From Costus lasius (taxonomy: Eukaryota > Streptophyta > Magnoliopsida > Zingiberales > Costaceae), in NCBI GenBank assembly GCA_027563935.2, contig CM050446.2:23997501-24061500 (forward strand): a stretch of DNA of 64,000 nucleotides, in the 5' to 3' direction. The notes beneath the pieces are model-generated. The model had not been told where the DNA came from. It did not search any database and saw only the letters and a program-made list of their open reading frames with translations. Both the position numbers and the translations under genes were made by a program. Positions 39,220 through 50,937 of this stretch are shown piece after piece. Position 1 is the stretch's first letter, and every line of letters begins with the position of its first letter.

Positions 39220-42200
39220 CTTCATCTTTGTTTGGTCTGAATAACACCAGAATTTAAGACTATAAATTCAGTTGAAGAACACAGTCTAGGCGGAATAAAT
39301 GTCTGTTTGTTTACTTTATGTTATTGTTGGAAGGAAAAGGTTTCAGTTTGTGAACATTTGTATAGTATTTGGTAGATTGCACTTTAATCTGATACATTCT
39401 TTGATTTATTACTACATAATACCTCATAAGCATCATCTGAAGTGTAGCTTTAAACAGTATTAAGTGACCAGCATTTTAGTTGAATCAATGATCAAGAAAT
39501 GCACTTTCTGAAGGCATCAAACAAAAAAAAGTTTGATAGCCTCTCCTATTATTCTTTCTCTTTCCATTATTTGCTAGAAATTTTATTCTCCATTAAAGAG
39601 GTAAGTAAATACTTTTAAAATGCATTGGGCCAAAAAGATGTTTTCTAGAGTCACTCTAAAAAAATCTTTCTATGTGCTTCCTGAAAATGACATTTTTTTT
39701 TTTGGATAGGAGTGGTCTAGCACTCTTATACTTAGAATAACCTTTGGTAATGCTAATTTCAAGCATTTGCTAAGATAATGTCTACTCATTCTTTTATATA
39801 TATATATATATATATACTCATTTTGACTACAAAAGGATAAAACATTTAAATAACATTTTGATTTTAATATCCTCACATCCAATCGCTAACAAATTTTTGC
39901 ATTTATACTAGGAGAACAATGACATTTATCTCTTCCATTACTTTCACTATCTAGATTTTAACCCAATCGCTAACAAATTTACCAAGAAGGTTAGACATTT
40001 TCATAATTGGCATGTGACATTTTGAATTATTTAGTGCAAATCCTTTATTAGAATTGCCAATTTTGAGCCTTATATTTCTAAAACCCAATTTTGTACCTTA
40101 ATTTTAACTTTTTTTTCTTTCAAATTTATCTTTCTCTCTTTACTAAATTTATTTAAAATGATAAATTATATATTCTTGAATATCACTAAAATATTAAATA
40201 AATATTTATCATAAATCTGTAAAACATTTAAAATTTCTTTCAAAATATATTTTATTTAATGCATATTTATGTATTAGAAGCTAATTTAAAATTAGTAAAA
40301 TAGTAAAAATTAAATCAAAACTTAAAATTGAAAATTTATGATAAAACACCCCCTTCAATATCCAAGTTAATAATAATGCACCAAATTCCTCATTAACTTA
40401 AACTTTGACCATCTAAAATGTTTCTATAGTATCTTTCGTAAACAAATACAGTAAAATCATTTCCTTTAGCCGTGTCTACTGAAAATTACTATAATACCGC
40501 ATATTAATTGATCAATTTGTATAAATATAATTAAAAGTATTTTTACTATTAGATAAAAGGCAATCTAACGGTTCAATATTTTCATGGCGGATTGCTTTCT
40601 TATGGTCCAATATTATAATAGAGGCCCATGACAATGTGTTGAAGGATTTTCTTCATTTACCAATCTAATGGTAATTATCTTTCAGTGTCATGTACTTATG
40701 CTTAGTTTGTATACATATAAAATGGTGGAAATTGATAAGTTCTATAAACCCTTATACCAAATTTTACTAAAGATGATTATACACAATTTAAAATATGGTA
40801 CTAAACTGGATATTATAATTTAAAATGCAATACTCATGATTTAATAATTCAATATAATAAATCATTTCTAGCTAGCAATCAACCATCACCACTATATCAT
40901 TTGACAACTCTTATTTATTAGAACTAACCTAATGAGCAAACTAACTTATTAACTTGGTGAACTTGAACTAATGTGATTTAAAATATATAAACTCAAGTTA
41001 CTAATAGTAAGCTCACTAAGCCTTATATATAATATAATTATTTCTCTCACTTCCCATGTGAAACTAAACTAAGATATTACAATATATATATTATTATCAT
41101 TTTTAGTTCCATGTGCTAAACCAGATTATTATAATTGTTGTGATACCTAGGTTTAGTTCCATATGAAAAGTTGAAGAAATAAAGATATATATATATATAT
41201 ATATATAGACAAGTTTTAAGTGAATTTATTATCATTAACTTAGACTTAAATATCTTAAATTAGATTATTTTAATTAGAACAAAAACTTATACTTTTCTAG
41301 GCTTAGATATTCTTGTGTTGTTGGCCAACTCTTGATTAGATGAAATTGTTGTTGTGACCTTTTAGGACAATCTTTGACCAATAAGGAAATCATGAGAAAT
41401 ATAATCAACATGACCACATAGATAACATCTAACTACGACTTGCCTAGAAATTGGAGTCCCTTTTGTGGTGGTGGTTGGCTTTGGATCTTGAGTTGCTTAT
41501 CTTCGTTCTTTAAGTTTATGCTGTTCATTGATCCACTTTTCTACGAGTAGAGCTTTTGTAACAATCTCAGCATAAGTTTGAATATCTGATAGGATTAATC
41601 TATCTTTTATAATGGGACATAGTTCTCTCTCAAAATGTTGTGCCTTATCCAACTCATTTGTTAACAAATATGGAAAGTAATGAATAAGAACTTGTTTGCT
41701 CTTCTTTTAAGCAGTTTTTTTTGAAGAAAATAAAAAAATGTTTGATTATGAAAAATAAATGCAGGTAAAAAAAAAAAAAAAAAAATTTGGTGCTTCTATT
41801 TCTCTAAAAAAATAATCTGAAATAAGAAAAAAAATTATAATAACCCGTTATGGTTTATTATATTTACGAACGCTGAATTTAAGAATTCACTTAATTCATC
41901 CAATGAGCTTATAAGTTTTAAATTATATATATAGTTTGATCATTTTAACATTTGACAACACCAAAATTAAAAAATTCATCAAACATCTTAAATTGTGATA
42001 ACAAGTAACAAGAATTCAAAAGACATGCGTAGATTTGGCTACGATAAAAACACATGTCAACCATGGCCTATTATGGAGACTTCAATAAATTCCACGCCTT
42101 GTCATGCCATTACTGTGCTCATCCTATGGATCAAGTATGTACTCTTCTTGCTGAAAACACAACCATGCTCAAAATCACGAGATGACCGTGTCCTTCTCCT

Positions 42201-42725
42201 AAAACTATATTGAAGGTGTTTTGTTCTCTTTAAATTAATTGCAATTGCAAGCCAGTCGAAGAAAAGCTAGATTTTGATTATGAATGTGAAAGAAGCAAAG
42301 TTGTTGGTCAAAAACTATAAAAAATGATTAATTATTTCTAATTTCTTATTTGAGGAAAAAGGAAAATTTGAGTCAAGTTTTGTTCTTAATTTTGACTACA
42401 GCTAGTGTTTATCTATCCCATCTCATTATTAAAAAAAAAAGAGAAGCTTGGGTGACAGCCCAATTTTGAAATAGCCCAAATATGAACCTCGGTCACAATC
42501 AATTGTTGGTCAAAATTAATTGATTTTGACTATGACAAAATCAAGGCGACGAAGTAAAAAAAGATATGGCATGCAGTTGATAGTGGAATGCAGAGATAAA
42601 AGGAGAGAGGGGAGTGCATTGTAAGCTTAAAATTTTTAATTTCAGTTCTCAGATTTCGGCCACCATTAAGAACCTGGTCAAAATCATTGACTTTCACTAT
42701 GGCTTGATGAGATAAGCGGTAAACA
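39220..42725. other. AT-rich intergenic DNA with microsatellites
   Basis: No gene is supported. The first ~150 bp are RIC 3' UTR. A (TA)11 run lies at 39795-39816 and a similar AT run at 41185-41207. A fragment at 41280-41660 (ttggagtccc...tgatccac...) may be an old gag remnant on the minus strand, but I could not identify a clear motif. Confidence 0.5.
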
Positions 42726-43223
42726 TGATGCCCGTGTTATAGATAATTTATTTTTTTTAATAATAAATTGTACGATAATCGATAGATTTTTTGTGGAGAT
42801 CTCAGCCCTATGCTAGATTGGTCTATGACTGATTAGGATCGCATTGTATAATCTGGCCCAGCACTCAACAATGTCTTGCACCCACGTGTGTGAAGGATTC
42901 GACGTAAATACTATCCCTCGGATACATTTATAATTCACACACACATGCCGAAATGCCGGAGACTCTTTGACTACTTTACGCTCACAGAATTGTTCAAGGC
43001 CCGTGCAACTCTCTCTATACTGCCAAGATAAGGCACTGACGCAATCTCAATCAATCACAAGGGGACATTATAGAACACCTTCGAGGGTGTTGTCAAACAT
43101 GTCTAGGAATAGCAGTAAGCAGGATGCTCGAACACCTTTGAGGGTGTCAGCACATCTTAAGCAAACACCTGAAATCAAGCACAACCCACACTACACATAT
43201 GAGGGAAAATAATGCAAAAAACC

Positions 43224-43258
43224 GTCCGGATGAAAAGCCACATGAGGTTCGGACGGTA
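43224..43258. other. Hairpin with 8-bp stem
   Basis: ACCGTCCG and CGGACGGT form a perfect stem around a loop of about 20 nt. It stands in a non-coding region within the candidate long LTR. Confidence 0.6.
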
Positions 43259-44449
43259 GATAGAAACCCTATCCACTACTATGCGATAGATCTGAGGGGC
43301 AAGTCGCACAAATGAAATCTCCCTTCTTTGCCCCCTCTCATCCCGAACAAGGGATGTTTGGTTTTGAAACAGGGAAAGTATCCCCTTCATGTTCCGTCGT
43401 CAGCCGGCCACTGGACTCAGGCTAGAGGGTCCATACGTAATCGCTGACGGATGAAGACCTCGCTGTCGGAGAAGTCATCGCCGAGGAGAAGAAGAACCCA
43501 GTGGATGCTCGCTTGCGTGGAACCAAAGATTAGAGAATCTGATCTCTCTCTCGCATCTAGCTACCGGCATTAGAGGAGAAGATCTCCTTACCTCAAGGCA
43601 CCAAAAAAATGATATGGAAGCCTCATGTCGATGAGTCCACCGCCGGAACCTTGTCGCCGATTGAAGAAGATGATGCTCTATTCCCAGATCCATTTTTGTC
43701 GTCGCCAGACTCCTGCCTGAGCTCTCCTAATAGCTCGTTAGGCAGCCTTCCCTCAATGACAATCGAAAATCACCCTCATTGCCATGCGTGAAGCAATCTC
43801 TGTCATCAAATGACCGGAGATCATGCATGCACCATGGCAAGATTGTATCTCCGCCCTAGGCTCATTTGCATCTGACATGACGTGGAGCCTTGGCCCAATT
43901 GTCACTGACAGCTCACCCAATGCTAACAAGTTTCCATATCCGATGCCCCTCTAAATCACAGGGATGAACGGCGGCAGCGAGCGTTCCCTGCATTGAATGA
44001 AGAATAGGAGAAAATTCCCCTTTTGCGCACGTGAATGTGGTTTAGCCTGAATCACTTGGTTCAGTTGGTGTTGGGCCGAATAAACTACAGATAAGCTCCG
44101 GTTCACCCTGCGGTTGACCCTCATACTCGCTCACGCAAAAGGGTTTGTTGGGGGAAAAATGGTTCAATTTCAATTTCATGATAAAATGTCATGAGACCAT
44201 TTCAAATTCGCCTTATGGATATAAGGCTTTTTATTTATGTGGGTTATGGCTTCCAATGAACGCAAGCATTCATTGTTAATTACCCCTAAGTAGCTTAGGG
44301 CACCTTTGATTAAGAGATCTAAACATCAAAATAAAGACAAATATTCGGAAGAACAATATCATTCATTTATAACATCTTGCCATAAAGGCTTACAATTTCA
44401 ACATAATTTCATTTCCATTCATTCACATTCTTTCACTCTTTATTTCCTC

Positions 44450-45310
44450 ATAAATATTCTTTCAACGAATATTTATATCTGATTTCAGCTTCTGACAAAT
44501 GTTCTTCGTATTTCATCATTCATTTCAATTTCTTTCATCTTCTATTTTTCATCTTCCTTCAATCAATAAATATTCCTTCTGTGAATATTTATTTTATTTC
44601 AAGTAATCATAAACAATATTATAATAATATTGAGGAGCTACGCCTTGATACATAGTATCGACGTACGCACCTCCCCAACAATATTATTAACAATATGCTA
44701 TATCGTCCTTTCGATAAATATTCTTTCTGTGAATATTTATCTAATTTCAATTTTCTTCGATAAATATTCTTTCTGTGAATATTTATCTGATAAATATTCT
44801 TTTGTTGAATATTTATTTGATTTCATTTCTTCAATAAATATTCTTTCGTTGAATATTTATTTGATTTCATTTCTTCGATAAATATTCTTTCGTTGAATAT
44901 TTATGTGGTTTCATCTTTCTTCAATAAATATTCTTTCATTGAATATTTATTTGATTTCATTTCTTCTATAAATATTATTTCGTTGAATATTTATTTGATT
45001 TCATTTCTTCGATAAAATATTCTTTCGTTGAATATTTATTTGATTTCATTTCTTCGATAAATATTCTTTCATTGAATATTTATCTGATTTCATTTCACAA
45101 TTCTTTCTTTCATCTTTCGATAAATATTCTTTCTGTGAATATTTATCTGACTTTATTTTTCATAAATAAATATTCTGTCTTTTTCATAAATAAATATTCT
45201 GTCTGTGAATATTGATTTTATTTCATCTTTCACAAATAAATATTTTGTCTGTGAATATTTATTTTATTTCATCTTCACAAATAAATATTCTGTCTGTGAA
45301 TATTTATTTT
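44450..45310. repeat. Array of about 16 hairpin units, ~45-bp spacing
   Basis: Each unit has the arms ATAAATATTC and GAATATTTAT around a 7-8-base loop (tttcgtt, tttctgt, tgtctgt and variants). Units are joined by pyrimidine-rich spacers such as tgatttcatttcttcg. I count about 16 units, one of them a half-unit, at about 44450, 44567, 44715 and then roughly every 45 bp to 45310. Arms are better conserved than loops and spacers. There is no coding potential. Confidence 0.9.
44626..44685. repeat. 60-bp inverted-repeat module, copy 1
   Basis: It is bounded by AATATTGAGG and CCTCC...CAATATT, so its ends pair. An inner palindrome, GATACATAGTATC, gives a second stem. It lies inside the left part of the hairpin array. 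It differs from the copy at 45350 at about five positions. Confidence 0.9.
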
Positions 45311-45349
45311 ATTTCATCACAAATAAATTGCTACAAGCATTATTGTAAT

Positions 45350-45409
45350 AATATTGAGGAACTACGCCCCGATACATAGTATCGACGTATGCACCTCCCA
45401 AACAATATT
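45350..45409. repeat. 60-bp inverted-repeat module, copy 2
   Basis: It has the same length and design as the module at 44626: AATATTGAGG at the left, CAATATT at the right and GATACATAGTATC in the middle. It sits just after the last hairpin unit, in the same orientation as copy 1. Confidence 0.9.
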
Positions 45410-46035
45410 AAGGACAAAATGCAGTAACAAAATATTCTTTATCTTCAATTCCTCTTTCCTTTTTTCATCAAATTAAAGTTGGGTTTAGTCATGACTAATG
45501 TATGGTTAAGACAAATTCAAACCCAAGTTCGGTAGATCCAACACATATATCATTTCTCTTTCTTTCAATAGTCAAATTATTTCTTCTTTCCATTGTCATA
45601 GCAATATGGAATTAATCCATCTTATTAACACCTTGGATTAATGAACATTAAATTGGTCTAACCAAATTTCAATGTTTCATGTAATTTTCATAAGATTGCT
45701 GGAGGTTTCATTTTGGCTCCTTAATCAAAATTTTCAGTTTCAGGTTTCAAATTTCTTATCCCTGATTTAATTGTCATATGATTTTGACTTTTGGTCAAAA
45801 TCAATTTTGCATCTGGGTTAATTTCAGACTGTATTTCAATTTAACTCAAGTTAAACCCATTTTCCTTTTTGATTTATTTTGATTTACATCATTTAATCAA
45901 ATTTAAATCAAATTAAATTATGCACATATCTGGGCCATTAGATCTTTCTTTGACAAAATTGGATCGTTGGATCCAAAAATTCTTTTCATACGTGAAGAGA
46001 GTTCTCATCTTCACGTCCAAAGCAGGGACAAAAAC

Positions 46036-46560
46036 AGGTCGCCGGAAAGGCTTTCGGTTCCGGCGATCCAGATGCCGGATGGCCGGATCCTTCTGGCCAC
46101 AGGTTCGTAGGCTTGTTGAGAGGATGTGGCCAAAGTTTCGTTTCGATCTGACAGCCGGATGTGGAGTTCGACGAGAAGAACTTCAGAGGTATCTGCAGCA
46201 AGCAAGGAAGGAAGATCGCCGGAAAATCTTCCGTTTCCGGCGATCCAGCCGTCGGATGACCGGAGATTTCTGGTCATAGTTTCGCAATTTCGTGGAGAAT
46301 ATTTGTCTAAAATCCCATCATGATCCGATGGATGGATCTCGAGTTCGACGTGAATTAGCGTCGGATGCTCGTGGCTGAAAGAACAGAATAGAGGTCGCCG
46401 GAAAAGCTTTTGATTCCGGTGATCCAACCGTCAGATGGCCGGATCTTTCTGGCCGTATGTTCGCAAGCTTGAGGTTGCTTCCGGTCTGGCCGTATCATGC
46501 AGATCTGGCGGCGTCTTCCAATCGACCAACAGCAACATAGGGAAGTTGCTTCCGGTGTTC
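46036..46560. repeat. Three tandem ~178-bp units rich in gccgg
   Basis: The anchor tcgccggaaa recurs at 46039, 46216 and 46395. Each unit continues with a ccggcgatcca...cggat.gccgg block and ends with a less conserved tract. Frames through it in both strands are repeat artefacts and encode no known domain. Confidence 0.85.
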
Positions 46561-47879
46561 ATAGCGGCGGAAATCATCGTCGTTTCCAGTCGGCGACTCC
46601 TTCTAGCATCAAAGATGGCGAGGACGAAGACAACAGGGGAAGTTTCCTTCCTCCCCTGCTCAGAGGTGGACGTCATTTTTTTAGCCTGAAATGTTTCTCA
46701 ACATTGCATCATTTTTCTAATTTTCCTTCTTACGCATCTTCTTCCACCGGGATTTTTTCTTCTTCAAATTTTCTTATCATGCATCTTCTTCCATCGAGAC
46801 TCCATGAGTTATTCTTCTCCGTTGATGATTTTTGTTAACAGGAGGTATCTCTCTGTCAATAGTTTTGAGTTTTGATGTCGAAATTGTTTTTCTCCGTTGA
46901 TGATTTTTGTTAATCGGAGTTGTCTCTCCGTCAATAGTTTTGATGTAGGAGTTTTCTTTCTCTGTTGATGGTGTCTAGAGAAGAGGGAGGAAGAAGAAGA
47001 CCAGAGAGAAAGAAGAGGAATACTTTCCTTCTACGCGTCAATGTTAGTGATTACTCTCGTCTACTACTCCTCGCTTCTATTTCGAGCCTTCCCAAAATTA
47101 GCAAAAAGGCTCACCCCTCCTTTCTATTTTTTTTCTTTTATTATCACTCCCCCACATTCCGTTTTCTGAACCGTCGCAACTCCCCGCAACTCTCCAAGAA
47201 CTTTTCTTCAAACCGTGAACCACGATTTTTTATCTTAGCACTTCAAATATCAAGAAATCATGATCAAATATTAATTTTGACTCTCCCAATTAATTAAGGC
47301 CAAATTGAGAAATAGCCATAATTAATATTTATTTATTTATTCAGCCAAGTTTAGTTGCCTTTTTTTTTCTTTCGCTCGCTCATGTATCATGGTCAAAATT
47401 GCCTTCTTTGACCCAACATTCCTAATCAACAAAATGGATATTAAAAATTCAATTTCAATTTGGTCTAAATTTCATTAAAAATGTGATAAAAATTGAAATT
47501 AATCACAACTTAATCATGATTTCATTTTATCTCTTTTTTTCATTTTCCAAAAATCACGGTGTCAAAATTGTAATTTTGACTAGAAATTGAAATAAAATTT
47601 CATCTTTGACAAAAATTCTCCAACGAGCCTAGCAATTTATTTTTGCTTGGTCAAAATTTTAATTTGACCCAATAGTCACGTCAAGGTGATTTAATTTCGA
47701 TTAAAATTAATTTCGATAAATTTCATTTCGATCAAAATTAATTTCAATAAATTACATATGTCTCAATTTCTGCATCGAATCTTATCCAAGATTTTTTCAC
47801 CTTCAATAGGGTTCAGGGTCCATGGGTTGAGTCAGACACCCACATCCACGCGTGAACCCATGCTCTATGGTTCACCTCA

Positions 47880-48530
47880 ATCCTCATCCTTTAGACTTGT
47901 GTCAACCTCACTTACGCGATCACATGCCTGAATTGTCCAATGCATTTGATGACGAGGAGTCCTATCATTGATCAATTTCAGTATGCTTTGGGATTCGTGC
48001 AATATCTCGAGAGCATCACTTACTCCCCCACCTATGTTCGTCTGCACCCTTGACGATCGAATATCCATGTATATATTCAACTCCTCTTCAAATTTCCACA
48101 AATAAGAAGCCTTCTCCGATTTAGCTTCTTCCACTAGTGTTCCTTCCCATTGCATAAGAAATTTTATCCGCCTATTCCTTTGCCTCTATCTAAGTGCTTT
48201 GTGATCTAAAATCTTTTTAATCTTTTTGTCATACACTGCTTGAAAACTAGGAGGAGCCCGATGCCCCTAAGAGCAACTATGGCCAGTCTCGTTAGCATGA
48301 AACACTATCAAAAAACTTACATAAAATGTCGGATAAAGCTTTAATATATCAAAAAGCTTCAGCTTATAGGTTACAGTACCAACCCATCTCAAGACCTCAA
48401 AAGGTCTCTCGTACCTCTAAATAAGGTTGTAATGTAGTAGTGTTGGTTGAAATTTTTCTCCACATATGCGGTGTGAACTTTAAGAGCACCGGATCTCCTA
48501 ACTTTAAACACTTTATTTATAAAGAAATTT
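47880..48530 (-). pseudogene. Gypsy pol C-terminal remnant (post-integrase region)
   Basis: On the minus strand one frame reads DPVLLKFTPHMW, another FEVLRWVGTVTYKLKL and LKLYPTFYVSFL, the end of Ty3/Gypsy integrase. A later frame has LMQWEGTLVEEAKSEKASYLW and WKFEEELNIYM, the C-terminal tail found in many plant Gypsy polyproteins. Several frameshifts and stops are present. The sequence is lost to the right of 48530, so the rest of pol is missing. The C-terminal codons overlap the polypurine tract near 48019-48032. Confidence 0.8.
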
Positions 48531-49367
48531 TGATTTGGAAAATTCGTGGCAAAAATTAATCGATCGATACAATTTAATAGGAAATTAGAGGCTCAATTAA
48601 GAAATTTTGACTTGGTAATTAACAAGGAAAGCGTTAACTTTAACCCTCTGTCGGCTTTCTTTCTTCACTGGTATTTGAGTGCCACAACAACTTAAGCAAT
48701 GAGTTATTGCAGCAGAAATCCGAGAACGTCAAAAACATGAATGTTTGCCACGAGCCAAGAGTATTAAACTCAGCGGATTCCAAGGCTCCGCCATTTGGTG
48801 CCACGGTAAAGAAATTTGAAGAGGAAGCAATGCTTACGAGCCTGAGAATACTTGGTCTTCTGGTTGCAAAATCATTAAATCATTGTTAAGTAGGGATTAT
48901 TGGGCTGCAATCCTTATTCCAGCCAACGGGAGTGATTAAAGTTGGCTTGTTCGCTTATAGGTATGGCCAAAATTGTAGCCTAGACTCACGCTATTCCTCG
49001 CCAATTGAAGAGTCGTATGGTCATCGCTATTCTAGATTCACTCAAACTTTCATCTCACAACAATAGTACGCCGATGAGTGCTGAGTCATGGCTCTGTACC
49101 TCATCGCCGCCTCTTTTATGACATCACAGACCAAGCAACAAAATTCGTTGCCACAATAAAAACAACTATTGCTGCTGTCATCACCTCGCCGGTCAATAAG
49201 ATTCTAACTTGAACCGGCTATGATACAAATGTAAATACTTGCATTTAATGAAAGATAATTATCATATAAATAACCAAGTAGTCATGCCTTTAATGAATTT
49301 GTTTACATTATATTTCATTGGAATGTGAAACTACAAAAATATAATGTAAAAATGGCATAATTATAAA
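48531..49367. other. Intergenic DNA with an unassigned short frame
   Basis: A 60-codon frame at 48707-48889 (CTG start) contains KFEEEAMLTSLRILGLL. It looks like a possible exon fragment, but I do not recognise it. Nothing else is seen. Confidence 0.35.
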
Positions 49368-49372
49368 ATAAC

Positions 49373-49668
49373 TATTATGAATTCAATTTTTGTGGATCTC
49401 TATGAATTTATGATGACTCTTCGGATGACTCATCATTTATTGCATATGAATGAATGCCTACGAATTTATGGTGACTCTTCGTATACATGACTCTCCATAT
49501 TCAATGTCTATATTCGATGAACATGACTCTTCAATCTTCTAGAGGAATTAATATCAATGTATCCGTTTGCCTTATAAATAGGGGTTGTAAGTTCCATTTG
49601 AAAAGAGATCAATCAATGAGAATACTCTCTACTTTCTTCTCTCTCAATTTCATCTTTGTTTTCTAATA
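49373..49668 (+). repeat. 5' LTR of the Copia element (296 bp)
   Basis: It contains a TATA-like cttataaataggg (about 49590) some 80 bp before the LTR end, a plausible promoter. The next bases, cgttatcagcacgag, are in the primer-binding position but do not match the initiator-tRNA type site exactly. Confidence 0.9.
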
Positions 49669-49823
49669 CGTTATCAGCACGAGGCTCTTATCAATGAAAG
49701 AAGTCAGGTTCTTTGAAGTTCACAACGCTCTTATCAATGGAGGAAGCCAGGTTCTTTGAAGTTGTAATCGGTACTTCCATCCATTCTGTTTTTAATCTTA
49801 TTACTTTTGTTCATTGAGTCATC

Positions 49824-50854
49824 ATGTCGAACCTCACAAAACTAGAGTTCACGGCCCTTGATATCACCGAAAAGAATTATCTTTCATGGATTCTAGATGC
49901 TGAAATCCATCTTGGTGCTAATGGCCTTGAAGATACCATCAAAAAGCAAAACACCACGTCCAACCAAGATAAGGCTAAAGCAATGATCTTTCTCCGTCGT
50001 CACCTTCATGAAGCTTTAAAAATTGAATATCTCACCGTGAAGGATCCTCTTGTTCTTTGTAACAATTTAAAGGAGAGGTATGATCATCTAAAGACAATCA
50101 TCCTTCCAAAAGCTGAATTTGATTGGTTGCACTTGCGCCTACAAGATTTCAAATCTATAAGTGATTATAATTCGGTAATATTTTGAATTACTTCTCAACT
50201 AAAATTATGTGGGGAGACTATTATTGACGGAGATATGTTAGAAAAAAAATATTCTCTACTTTTCATGCATCAAATGTGCTCCTACAGCAGCAATACCGTG
50301 CAAAGGGTTTTGAGAAGTATTCTGAATTAATCTCATGTCTACTGTTGGCCGAACAAAATAATGAGCTTTTAATGAAAAATCATGAGACCCGTCCAACTGG
50401 ATCTGCTCCATTCCCTAAAGTGAAAGCGACAGCATATAATTACGGAAGCATAAATCGCGGTCGTGGATGCGGTCGTGGTCATGATCATGGACGCAGACGT
50501 GGATTTGGACGTGGACGAGGTCGCCAATATTTTCACAATCATCGCCCTCGTTATATGGATAAGGGAGAAAATACCAAAGAAGTGCATGAAAGCAAGAAAG
50601 GCCAAGGCTCCCAAACTATAGAGAATAAATGTTATCGTTGCGGTATGAAAGGTCATTGGTCACGTACCTGTCGTACGCCAAAACACCTTACCGATCTCTA
50701 CCAAGAACGCATGAGAAATAAAGGAAAAGACGTGGTAGAGGCAAATTTTATCTCTAATGATGATGGTGTTGATTATGGCTTCGACGATATCCCTCAATTT
50801 GATGTAGCTGATTTCATAGGTCAGCCTGAGGATAACGTCGGACATTTTATCTAA
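49824..50854 (+). pseudogene. Copia gag, broken
   Basis: The gag starts with an ATG and the segment NYLSWILDAEIHLGANGLEDTI, the conserved N-terminal part of this Copia gag family. A TGA at 50184-50186 interrupts it, and an extra A in a run near 50240 shifts the frame. The second part (50276-50854) has a basic GRGRG-rich stretch and a complete CCHC knuckle, CYRCGMKGHWSRTC (50630-50671). It ends with a stop shortly before pol. Confidence 0.85.
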
Positions 50855-50937
50855 TAAAGTCTTGCATTTTCTTTACTTACAATATTGCATTTACTTTATC
50901 TTACTTTTTTGTTTATTAATTCTATTATTTTATCTTT

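Larger units (their letters stand above)
42726..48018 (-). mobile_element. Candidate 5.3-kb 3' LTR of a Gypsy element
   Basis: On the minus strand the Gypsy pol C-terminus ends in a polypurine tract, ggtgggggagtaag, directly followed by TGATGCTCTCG; this fixes the LTR start at 48018. The left end is proposed at TGATGCCCG (42726) because it gives the 6-bp inverted terminus TGATGC...GCATCA. TGTTGGGGG at 44147 is an alternative. There is no second LTR in the window and no TSD can be tested. The interior holds a hairpin array, two 60-bp modules and a 178-bp triple repeat, but no coding domain. Confidence 0.45.

Noticed and set aside
44450..45310. CRISPR-like array
   Set aside because: The repeats are themselves palindromic, the spacers are not unique and no cas genes are present; the host is a plant.
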